From the NCBI GenBank assembly GCA_947247005.1, contig OX365952.1, forward strand, positions 45,426,722 to 45,490,721: DNA of 64,000 bases, read 5' to 3'. Shown here piece after piece: positions 23,701-36,800 of this stretch; position 1 is the stretch's first letter, and the number at the start of each line of letters is the position of its first letter. The position numbers were made by a program, and so were the translations under genes. This DNA comes from Spisula solida (Eukaryota > Mollusca > Bivalvia > Venerida > Mactridae). The notes under the pieces are model-generated. The model made no database searches. It worked only from the letters and a program-made list of their open reading frames with translations, and was not told where the DNA came from.

Positions 23701-26700
23701 CTGAGTTTCATGTAGATAGCTTTAATAGTCTTTAAGAAAATTACCAACTTAACCAACTCACACGCAGACGATCCCCTAACGATGATAGCATTTTTTTCTT
23801 CAAAAATTGAGCAAAAATATTTTGATAAAACGTGTTAAACCTGAATAAAAACAAACATGAGGTTAACAACAAAACAAACTTACTATATCCATTAACACAA
23901 CACATCCATTCATGGTAGTCAGTAACAGTTTGTCATTTCCTGTACAACGTACCTTCAGTAACCAGCAGCTTGAACTGAAACAATTAAACACGTAATATAC
24001 TAAACAGTGACGGAACTTACTCAAGATTCACACATGTAATATACTAAACAGTCACAGAACTTACTCAAGATTCACACATGTAATATACTAAACAGTAACG
24101 GAACTTACTCAAGATTCACACATGTTATATACTAAACAGTAACGGAACTTACTCAAGATTCACACATGTAATATACTAAACAGTGACGGAACTTACTCAA
24201 GATTCACACATGTAATATACTAAACAGTGACGGAACTTACTCAAGATCCACACATGTAATATACTAAACAAGTCACAGAACTGACTCAAGATTCACACAT
24301 GTAATATACTAAACAGTGACGGAACTTACTCAAGATCCACACATGTAATATACTAAACAGTGACGGAACTTACTCAAGATCCACACATGTAATATACTAA
24401 ACAGTGACGGAACTTACTCAAGATCCACACATGTAATATACTAAACAGTGACGGAACTTACTCAAGATTCACACATGTAATATACTAAACAAGTCACGGA
24501 ACTGACTCAAGATCCACACATGTAATATACTAAACAGTCACGGAACTTACTCAAGATCCACACATGTTATATACTAAACAGTCACGGAACTTACTCAAGA
24601 TCCACACATGTAATATACTAAACAGTGACGGAACTTACTCAAGATTCACACATGTAATATACTAAACAAGTCACGGAACTGACTCAAGATTCACACATGT
24701 TATATACTAAACAGTGACGGAACTTACTCAAGATTCACACATGTAATATACTAAACAAGTCACGGAACTGACTCAAGATTCACACATGTAATATACTAAA
24801 CAAGTCACGGAACTGACTCAAGATCCACACATGTTACATACTAAACAGTCACGGAACTTACTCAAGATCCACACATGTTATATACTAAACAGTCACGGAA
24901 CTTACTCAAGATTCACACATGTTATATACTAAACAGTCACGGAACTTACTCAAGATCCACACATGTTATATACTAAACAGTCACGGAACTTACTCAAGAT
25001 CCACACATGTTATATACTAAACAGTCACGGAACTTACTCAAGATCCACACATGTAATATACTAAACAGTCACGGAACTTACTCAAGATCCACACATGTAA
25101 TATACTAAACAGTCACGGAACTTACTCAAAACATCGGGGAACCTCCTGATTTCATTCTGCAGCATATCCCCAAGCAGTAGGTCCGAGGCATAATGTTGGG
25201 AGTTTTCCCGTTCCCTTCCGATGCATTACTATTCCTACCGATTTCACACATTGTCTCATGACTATCCCGAAGCTTCCCCTAGACAATGAAGAATATGTCC
25301 CGATGCCTCCCATATCTCATTTATTTCCATCAGGAGTACATCGCCAAGGCAGAAAATGCTCAGTGGAACCTAGGCTTAAGGTAACTTTTTTATGTGGGGA
25401 CAGATTGGCCAACGAACGAGTGAAAAGAAATACCCCAATCCCACTTCTTCAAAGGGTGAAGGCATAAAAAAGTACATGGGAAAATTAATGCAAAATAATA
25501 GAAGACACATACTGGCAAGAAGTTTTATATTTCCCTCTCTGACTGGTAAGGTCCCATGCTGTCACAATTCCAGACCATTCAGTACTAAATATCAGTTGAC
25601 CATTTGTATCCAAACTGGTTACAGGTGATTCTGCTTCAAACTCTTTTAAGGGTTTCAAACTGAATAAGAGATGAATAACATAAATAAATAATAAAATTCA
25701 AATTTTAAATAACATGTGTATTGAATGAAATTCAAAAATTCAATTTTAAATAACATAAATTAAATTCTCAATTTCATATTTAACATGAATAAATTAAAAA
25801 TTTGCACCAGGCCAACAAAAAATCAATGTATTTTAAACAACCAAACATCCATAAATAGAAACTGAATGAATGGCACTCACTTAAGTTACTGGAAAAGCTT
25901 TCTTCTCAATTCAGTCCTCTGATTTACAACTTACATATTAAGGTTTAAAGGTAATTTACAGGAAACCATATTGTGTTATAGTCAGTTTACTGAAAACGTG
26001 TACTGGTATTTTTGTGAGGTCAAACTTCTAAAATGTGTTCTTCTGATGCAGTATGCTACATTTAAGTTTAGCTCAATCAGGATTATACTATTATATACTT
26101 GTGGTAGAGCATTCACATTCTGTGATTTAATGCTATGACTGTGTAAAATCATAATATTTTATGTACATGTCGTAAATACTGTAAAATCATCAATATTCAT
26201 GGGGGATTCAATTTCATGAAATTAAATCCCCAATAAATGCTTAGTACATAAATACCAATAAATATATTAAGTATACAGTGACTGCCATACTTGCTTTCAA
26301 GTTTAGTCAGGTATAAGACTGGGTTTTTGGGAAGTTTACTTGCATATCGCTGGCTTAGAATGAGAAGGTCGTAAGTAAAAAATTTATATTTTGAGAAAAC
26401 AAGAAAAATTGTCTGAAAACTGCTCTTTACTTAATATCGAAAAACAAGCTTTTTAAACTTTGGTTTGGTCAACATGACCAGTTCTGATTTTCATGACTTA
26501 CGACCTTCTCATTCTAAACCAGTCATATATCAACATATAGTAAAACAATTATTATATCTGTTTGATTTTTGAATGAATTCTGATAATTTTTTGTAAATTT
26601 TGAGCTTGCCAATTTTCATAAAATCTGAAATCCTGAAAACGCTATAGTTTTAGTATTCGCGAACGTAAATTGGTTTACAGTAATTAATACCTTGCTGTAT

Positions 26701-29700
26701 TGTTCTCTTTCATGTTGAATCGCCAGATGTTAATGTTGCAATCATCAGACCCAGTGACCAAAGTCGTACAATTAATCCATGCTCCACATGTTACAGCCTT
26801 CTTGTGTGCCTGAAATATAACATAAAGATAAATATCAACAGCAACACACATTGAATTGAATCAATATTGTATTTTCAATGTTTCGGCATTATACTATGCC
26901 TTCATCAGGAAGTACAATTATATCAATCAATCAATCAATTTTTTTTTTGAAATATAAAATAGAATAGTAGAAAAAATAAACTGAGCAGAACCGTTATAAA
27001 TAAATATTGAACTCAAATAAACCAAATAACAGGCTTGTCTTGTGTAAAGGGAAGACATGGTTTCACATTTACAAAAATGTAGTATCTATTCCAATAGTAA
27101 TAAAAATCAATGTCTTTGTTCTGAATACATATTAAACGGATAAATCCATAGTTTAAAATACAAAATATATATAAAATATAGCACATAATAACCAAGATAC
27201 TTTTTATAACAAAACATTCTTTTAATTATAATTATTTATTTATCACAGGACTTTGCTTGTATATGCATATTATAAACAACAAGACTGCGTTCAATAAACG
27301 CTTATGCCCCCTGTGGAAGCCTTGTCCATAAATAAGTCCAAAATTAGGTCAAGGTGTAGGTCAAAATGGGGTTAGGTGATACAGGTGTGTGGAGAGTGTT
27401 CATATACAACATCCATGCAAGTATAAAAGCTTTGTAGCAAGCCATATTAATGCTAGAAGAAACGGTCAATTTGGGTTAACCAAGAATTTGGCTCTTCAAT
27501 AAGTCTAAGTCCAAAATTAGGTCAAGGTGAAGGTCAAAATGAGGTCAGGTGTTACAGGCGTGTGGAGAGTGTTCATATACAACATCCATGCAAGAATGGA
27601 AGCTTTGTAGCAAGCCATAATAATGCTAGAAGAAACTGTCAATTTGGGTTAACCAGGACGGACGGACAAACGAACGGACGAACGAACGAACGGACAGGTG
27701 AATCACTTTATGCCTCCCCATCTATCGTTAGGGGGGCATAAAAACAAAAAGTTGAATAAAGGATGAAACTTTCTATGAATTGGAAACTTGTGTTATGTAA
27801 CAAACTTACTGGGAAGGTCACTACGCATTTAGACAATCTCCATATCTTGATTGTTCCATCCCTGTAATAGTAAACAATCATATTAATAACATACATGCAT
27901 GCATCAAGTACCCAACTAAACATATTTGCGATAGACAGTATGTTCATTTGTTAAGGTACAGAGTTGTCAACAGGGCCAAATTAAAAATCAAGAAAATAGT
28001 GTGCGGCCAACCATTTTTGCCAAACAAGAGGCCTTTAATTACCTTGTTTCCATATTTAACTCAGTTTGTATTAAAGAAAATCCTTCAGAGCATATTAAAT
28101 TTACCATTACTTTACCATTTCTTGAGATATTTTCTTCAATTAACTTTTATTTCAGTCAGAAGCCATTGCTGTTTCAGGAATAATAAATTCGGAATTCCAG
28201 ATAAATCAGGAAAAATTGACACCCCTGAAGGTATTTCTTGTAACTGTTGGATTACTACATATTTGTGGCAAGCAAGTTATACATTCATGAAAAAATATAT
28301 TTTTAGAAGTTTGATTCATGATATCAGTACTAAAAAGCTATGTAAAGGAAATTGAGTGTTTCATCTCTTGAGGAAGACCACATATGGTCGAAATATTGTG
28401 GTTTTAGTAATAATAATAATTATTGTGATCCGACCCCTATTTGGGGTATTTTATAGCTTCAGCTATGTTCATGTAAAAGGGAGATAAATATATTAATCCT
28501 GTTGAGAAGGTTGAACAGACATTGGAATAAATCTACATCCACACTAATTGCTAATAAGTGCTAAATAATAACCGCCTCCTTGATAGCCTAGTGGTTGAGT
28601 GTTTGTTTCGAGTGAGGGAGGTCTTGGGTTAGATCCCTCACTAGGCAGCGTCATACTAAAGACAAAATAAAAATGGTACCAGTAATTCCCTTGCTAGACG
28701 ATCAGCAAAAAAGAGGAAACTGGCTTCTCTTCTCTCATACCCTTGTTGCGATGGATAACATCAGGAATGAGGTGTCGAGAGTGATTAATATAAGTTAAAA
28801 AAACTTGTTTCACAATCGACCTAAAATAAACTAGAACTGTCACAGAGTGACTAATGATACTCCCACATACCGCTTTGTCACAGACATATGGCAAGCCACA
28901 TATTCCATAAAAACTGTCGCATGGTGGACAACAATTGTACAGTTATTTTTAAATGCAACAATATATGATGAAGTTATGGTCCAGACAACATAAATTATGG
29001 TCATTTCTGACCTTTTAACTCAAAAGTGTGACCTTGATCTTTGTGATATTGAAATAATTATGACACATCGTTTAATAGTAGTGAACATTTGTGCTCGGTT
29101 ATTTTATAATCTCACAATAAATGACCAAGTTATGCTTCGGACAAGCTCAATTATGGCCATTTTTGACCTTTCAACTCCAGGTGCGACCTTGACCTATGAG
29201 ATATTGACTTGTTTCGCATGACACATCGTCTGATCAAGGCATACAAATGTTCCAAGTTATTCAAAAATCCTTCAAAAAGATACAGCCTGGACAAACTTTG
29301 TGACAGATGGAGGGACTGACTGGACCGACCGACCCATTGACCATCAAAGTGACTCGTATTTAACCCCCCTACTTAACTACAGATGCGTAACTACCTGTAC
29401 ACAGAATACACATGCTTCTCAAAAAGTGAAAAATTGAATGATCGAAAAATGAAATAAAAGCTCCGTGAGTCGCATGTGTCGCCTGACGACATGCACATTT
29501 GTCATGGAAAACTATCCACTATTGGGCTACATATCGACTCACAAGAGTTCTCTAGTCATCTGAACTAAAAATGACAAAGTGATGCTCTGGACAAAAAAAT
29601 GTCACAGCAAGAAACATGCATACCTATCTTGGAGTCATTAATACTTATGGTGACAAAGTTATGCCACGGACAAGAAATGCTTATAAATAAAATCAATCAA

Positions 29701-30842
29701 AGGGACAAAAATAAAAAATGGCACAAGGTAGAGTTATGATTCTTGTGTACTGCACTTGGAATTTTGGTAAGAAACATGCATACCAAATTTCAAGTCATTC
29801 AACCTCTTGGTGACAAAGTTATCCGCCGGACAAGAAATTCTCAAATTAAATCAATCTAAGGGAAATAATTCAAAAACGATGCAAGGCAGAGTTATGGTTC
29901 TTGCGCACTGCACTTCGGCTTATTGCAAGAAACATGCATACCAAATCTTGAGTCATTTGAACTTAAGGTGACAAAGTTATGCTCCGGTCAAGAAATGCTC
30001 TAATAAAATCAATCAAAGGGAAATAATTCAAAAACTATGACAGGTAGAGTTATGGTTCTTGCGCACTGCACTTCGGCTTATTGCAAGAAACATGCATACT
30101 AAATCTTGAGTCATTTGAACTTAAGATGACAAAGTTATGCTCCGGTCAAGAAATGCTCTAGTAAAATCAATCAAAGGGAAATAATTCAAAAACTATGACA
30201 GGTAGAGTTATGGTTCTTGCGCACTGCACTTCGGCTTATTGTAAGAAACATGCATACCAAATCTTGAGTCATTTGAACTATAGGTCACAAAGTTATGCTC
30301 CGGACAAGCAATTTGCCTTTTCAGGCGACACAATAAAAACTGATGCCTAAGCCCTCAGTGGGGTAATCCTTTAGTATTTACAGCATTTCTTAGAAACACT
30401 TTTAAAAAGCTCTGTACACAAAAAAACCTGGTTTTATCAGTAAAAATAATGTTAAAGATGATGCAAAAAACACCCCAGAACGCACCAGAGACGTTCTAGC
30501 GAACAAAATTTTCAGGAGGAGCATGCCCCAAAACGCCCCTAGCCTTCTTGCGTACACATTCAAATACCTCTAGCTACGCCCCTGAACTAGAACTAATAAA
30601 TAAAATCTATTAATAATAACAAACCTGCTACCAGTCAGCACTATTGGAACACCTTCATTCATAATACTGGAGACAAAGGTCACAGGACCATTATGTGAAC
30701 CAATCAGAGTGTCCGATTCTTGGTCACATGACCACAATTTTATGCTTCTGTCCAATGAGGTGGTACATAGGTGACCTTGGTTGTTACTAGCAACAGACAA
30801 GACCTTGTCTGAATGACCTGTTAAACTTGCCAGCTCATTAGC
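20700..30842 (-). CDS. TEP1: TEP1 exons encoding the last WD40 repeats and C-terminus
   Basis: Eight exons in gene order: 30625-30842, 27810-27861 (only 52 nt), 26691-26809, 25513-25659, 23884-23974, 22562-22768, 21523-21624 and 20700-20831. Blades include [61 protein letters not shown] and [20 protein letters not shown] ending IKVWD. The last exon encodes [16 protein letters not shown] and ends [11 protein letters not shown] before TAA, matching the position of the vertebrate TEP1 C-terminus. The final codons and stop lie inside an exact 167-bp tandem duplication, which leaves the reading frame unchanged. Confidence 0.92.
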
Positions 30843-33800
30843 CTAAAAGTATAAAGAACAAGTCATTAAGAATTGCAAGCAATACAGAAGTCCCCTTCCG
30901 GTTTGTGGCCATTTTCAATGTTACTGTTGCCATAGTAACCACAATTTTGGTCAAATACAAAATATATTTAGACGTGCATAATTCCCTTATTGCCCCCTAT
31001 CGACATATAAAGTTTCATAAACCTAGCTTGGAAACTGGTTGAGTTATGGCAGGATCCAGATTTGGGCATATTTTCACTCTTTCTGTCGCCATAGCAACCA
31101 CAATTTTTGTCAGAATCAAAATGTGTTTATACGTGCATAATCCCCTTATTGCCCTCTATCCACATACCAAGTGTCATAAACTAAGCTTGGAAACTGTTTC
31201 AGTTATGTCAGGATCCAAATTTTTGACGGACAGAGGGCAAACCTATACACCCCTCCGGTCAAAAACCGGAAGGGGACTAAAAACATGTACTAGGTTAAGT
31301 AAAATCTGACAATATGAAATTAAGAAATTAGAATTTAATGCTGAAGTATTATGACTAGATTTTGTCGAGATGATCATTGTGAACAAATTTCATAAAGATT
31401 AAACAAAAATTGTGACCTCTAGTGTATAGCCCCTACACAAGCAAATTGTGACCACAAAAGCTCACCCTCTCACTTTCTGTCAGGTGAGCTAAAAGGAGAA
31501 CATTGTATATATATGACCTTATACCATTGCCAACCAAGTCCTCTACCAGAGAACCAACATCATCCCACTCTCCAAAGAAATACAGAGATGTATGCTTTAT
31601 GCAACCCGATTCCATCCCACCGAACTAGAAGGATTTTTGACACAAAAAGGTATGTCTCCCACAAAGGGCCATAACTCTTGCAATATTCATCCGACCAAAA
31701 CTTCCTGACAATATGCACAACTAGGATTGGTACCCACTATTCATGTGATTCAGAAGTATCATTGAAATCTAACCAGTGGTTATGGCGAACCAGCCTGGAA
31801 AAGCTTTGTGACATCAATCCAGACAGACATGCAGCATAAATCTAGTATGTTTCTCCCAACATTTGTGGGCGACATAAGAATGGTTACTACATAATCTGAT
31901 CAAACATATTTACCTGAAGTGGGTACCATAATCGAGCTGTACCATCATCTCCACATGTTGCTACTATCACATTCTCCAGTTTGGGTTGGTTCGATTTTCC
32001 ACCATTTTCATCAGCATCGTCATTATACCAATCTATACTCTCAGGTTCTATATAAAGTAAATTACCAATTTAAAGTTTACTTTCAGACATAGGTCTGTTC
32101 AAGCCTAGTTCCCACTGAGCAATTTTTGCCTCGGTGATGTACTTCCGATGTACATTAATGAGCTATCAGAACATTGGGCACAGGTCCATTGTGTTCAAGG
32201 GGAAGCTTCTGGGAAGACAATTTGTAATATACCGGTAGGAGGGAATTGTGATGAATCGGGAGGAATCTGAAGATATCGGGAGAACATCACCAAATTTTTG
32301 AATGTGGAATTCCTCAGTGGCCAACTGTACATATAATCCATGATTAATGATTCAGTTGGACTGTAGACACATGTTATCGGTGAGCAAGAGAACTAAGATT
32401 GCCATACCTGTCTGCAAAGAGCACCAATATCAAATACATTTTCCAAGAAGAAGAATTAATAAGACAAAGTGTCTTTCATTCTAATCCTTTTCCATAAACA
32501 TTTGTACACACTTATACAGTAAATTGTATGCGTTCTGTTATATGTTTGGAAAATAAATATGTTTAAACTAAATAAGTTTTAATAATACTAAAATAATTAA
32601 AGAGAGACCACCTGACAAAAAAAATATTTTTGCTGTCCTCATTTCTCAAAGGTGGTCTTTACACGCAGGTTTTAATGTATACACATGCAGTTACCTCTTA
32701 GATCTTCATCAATAATTTTGACGGATATATCACAACCATTTGCCCTCTGTATGTGTCCATATAACGTCGTGATCTCCACACCTTTATGCGACCATATTTT
32801 AATGGAACCATCAGCGCAAGTTGAAACAACACAACCATACTGTGCAATATAACAATCAACAATATTATACCTCATTATTATTCATAAGCAATTCTAGACA
32901 TTTGATTGGCCAAGAGCACACCATGTGATATTATTCTTAAGAAATCAAGACATTTGATTGGCCGAGAGCACACCATGTGATATTATTCATAAGCAATCTA
33001 GACATTTGATTGGCCGAGAGCACACTATGTGATATTATTTGTAAGCAATCTAGACATTTGATTGGCCGAGAGCACACTATGTGATATTATTTATAAGCAA
33101 TCTAGACATTTGATTGGCCGAGAGCACACTATGTGATATTATCCATAAGCAATCTAGTCATTTGATTGGCCGATAGCACACTATGTGATATTATTTATAA
33201 GCAATCTAGGCATTTGATTGGCAGAGGGCAAACAAAAATGTTATAGAGCTATTTTGCATAAATTCAGTATACTGACATATTCATTATAACAACATCTTGC
33301 TTGAGAACAGGGAATAAAATTGTGCCAGTCCACTTCATCTCCCTCAGAGGCCTCTTCTTCCACCCTCCTATAGGCCCATTGACATGTATACAGTACAGAC
33401 TTACTGTGGTCTGTGTGGTTTTTTATGTTTTCTGTGCTCGGCTGTTTCAGTTGAGTGCTGCCTTCCGTCCCTGTCCGATTTTTTACTATCTTATGTATAT
33501 GGTACCCAATCATGTGTAATATATTACCTGGTATGCAAGGTGATTTATAGCAGCCATATGTCCAGTCATGTTATATTTCACCACACAGCTATTGGGAGCT
33601 TTGGAATCTTTCAGTGTTTCTCCAGGGTCATGGCCGATCTTGGAAACATCCCATACTGTAAATAAGGATTGACTGGCATCAGTAACACTCGTATAAGCAA
33701 TAGTTTACCACACTTATTTGTTGTGCAGAGCAGAGCAGAGCAGAGCAGAGCAGAGCAGAGCAGAGCAGAGCAGAGCAGAGCAGAGCAGAGTATACAATTT

Positions 33801-36800
33801 ATTAACTCAAATCGTAAATATGACACATGAGTATACAGAATACTACACAAATTTATAAATATAATCCAGTCATGGTAAACTTAAGTACATAACAATAATC
33901 TGAACAAATTTTAACAATAGTAACATTGAAGAATGTGTGTTTGGTTATTTTGGTTTAACGCTGTTTCTCAACAATTTTTCAGTACAACCTCTCTATAACA
34001 ATGCTGTCAAAATTTCCCTAAGTCGAAATTTATTATAAATTTAACCTCTGTAGAGCAATTACCCCTAAACAATGATCAATATTTACAGTATATTGTTTCC
34101 AAAGGGTGTTGCCCTAGAGAGGTTATACAATTTAATGTTTTCCAAAGGGTGTTGCTAGAGAAATGTTTTACAGAGTATTAAGTACAGAATTCTAAACAGT
34201 GGCTCATTTCATTAATTTGATATTAATATAGTAAGGAGACTTTGACATGACTCTCAACCTTCTATCAGCAAAATTTAACAGCCGATATATTATCTATATT
34301 CATAACCCCAGTTGCTCACATATATATATATATGTTTTCATAAGCAGGAAGTATCACGAAGACAAAAAGGTGTAATACCAACACAATTCTAATTTAAAGG
34401 ACCAAAGGACTGTAGTCTTACCTTTCAGATTGAAATCATTGGAGGAAGTGATGAGGAAGTCACTATTGTTCGACCATTTACAGTCTGTCACCCAATCATT
34501 ATGCACATTGTGAATGACATGTAAGGGCGTCGGAGTGTCATCCAAAACAGCTCCAACAATATCCCAGATACGTACAGACTGAAATTGTAATATAAACAAA
34601 ATAGTTTGGAGTCCATAAGGAGAAAATGTAACAGACCATGGTATCAGAGAGTAGAATGTGGCAGCCATGCCATATGTTATCTTTGATATGACATTGTGTG
34701 TTATCTGAAATAGCCGGATTTCACGTATAATTTTGCCTGATTTTCTCAGAATTAAGTCAAAAGTCAGTTTTTATATATCTCGCTTAAACTATCATTATTT
34801 TTTGTCAGTTTTCGGTCAAAATTTATACAAATGGTATCAAAATGAAATATAATATTTTTCTCTAAAATCCCAGATATGTACAGTATGAAAGTATTACATA
34901 ATCACAATTACAGGATCCAGATTTTAGAGTATTTTCACTTTTTCTGTATCCATAGCAAACACAATTTATGTCAGAATCAAAAACATTTAGACGTGCATAA
35001 CCCCCTTATTGCCCCCTATCCACATACCAAGTTTCATAAACTTAGCTTGGAAACAGATATGTCAGGATCCAGATTTTTGACGGACAGACTGACGGACAGA
35101 GGGCAAACCTATAGTTCCCTGCAGTTGAAAACCAGTAGGGGACACTACTGCAAGTACCACTGGGACAATATTCAGGTGTCATGGAGACTACCCTGAAGTA
35201 ACATCATCCTGACACTAGGTGAACCAGGAAATAACTATTCAAACAAGGAAGATACACCAGCACCATTTTAATCCACTTTAATTTGCCATGGTGCTGCCTG
35301 GGACCAATACCCAGACACTCACACTTTAAAACAGATGCTCTACCACTAGGGTTTTTTTTCTTTTTTGACCATTTATGGTGGTCCGTTTATTACATGAAAA
35401 TCAACAATATATACAGTACAGAGAAAGTATGTCAATAAATATATATATGAGTTAATCGATATGTTGACACATTGCATTAAAGTAAGTGCAGAAAATGTAC
35501 TAAGCCAAAAGTGGTACACAACCAATTAAAGAGACGGGGTAGGTTGATTGATGTTATGACATGGTGTACCAATTTAGGCTTAAAATATTATGTAAATCAC
35601 ATCAGATTCTGTGGAATACGCCCTACCACTAGGCTATCAAGGGAAAAGTCTGTAAGAACAGGGTGTTAAAAAAGTTTGTTTACAGTGTTTAAGTTTCGGT
35701 TGTTTTTTTTCTAGCGTCAGAAGAATGTAAAATGTTCAGTTTAAATTCAAGATGGTTATGTCATTGAGCTAATCTTTCTGGCATTAAATGAAGCTATTAC
35801 TGTAAGAAATTAATATTGTACACTGTGTACATAGTTCAGATAACATTTTGTATTAATTCAAATTTTGAGAGCAAACTTTTTTAACACCCTGTACAGAGGC
35901 AAAGCAGCCAATATTTACCATATCTCGACTTCCAGTGGCAATCCTTCGTCCTGTTTGATTAAACGTACAGCTGGTTACAGGTCCTGTATGTGTGCCTAAT
36001 ACACAAACAACACTCGGGGTCTTTGGTAATGGTCCCCTAAAGTAAAACAAGTACTATATATAAATACTAAAATTAGGAATGGTAAACTAAAATATGGACC
36101 CCAAAGAAAACTATTATAAGTTTTCCACTAACTAAAGATGTTTTATAAATACCAGCCCAGAGCAACAACATGTGTACAAACAACCGTACTTGGTGTTTCA
36201 TAAAGGATGTAGCTCTAGAGAGGTTGTACTACTGTAAAACCATTATAATTTCATTGGATTTAATTTTGTGGACGACCATTAACCACTTAATTAAATCCCC
36301 AATTAATAATTTTACCAATAAAAATGTCAATTTTACAGTGGCTGCAGTTATTGCTTTCAACTTCAGTCAGGTATCAGTCGGGGAAGTTCACTTGCATATA
36401 ATCTATGAGTATTATATCTGTTTGATTTTTGAATGATTTCTGATAATTTGTGTGAATAATGAGATTGGCATTTTTTCCTGAAATCCGAAATCCTTGAAAT
36501 TATATCCCCATGAAATGATCTTTTTTACCAAAACCACGAAATTTTGTCCAATTGAAATTAAAGGATTTTGCAGTATCACAGATTCAGGTGGACAAGTGGT
36601 CCAGTGGTAAGGGCTACTGACTGCAGATCTGAAGGTTGTAGGTTTGATACCTACTCCAGCCGGATCAAAAACAGAAATGCTTTTCAGCATTTCCCACCTA
36701 ACATAACTGAAATTACTAACAATCTTTGGACGAGATGTTAACCGAGGTCCTGTATAATGATGCTTTACATCAGGCACGTAAAAGAACCAGGGATGCTTCT

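Noticed and set aside
27948..28355. 135-codon open frame on the + strand
   Set aside because: It runs across a CAGGGGT MITE whose inverted ends and target duplication explain the sequence.
28367..28397. Third hammerhead-like motif (TTGAGGA, GACC/GGTC stem, GAAAT)
   Set aside because: The CUGANGA core is broken and the stem III pair is lost; at most a decayed relative of the two better motifs.
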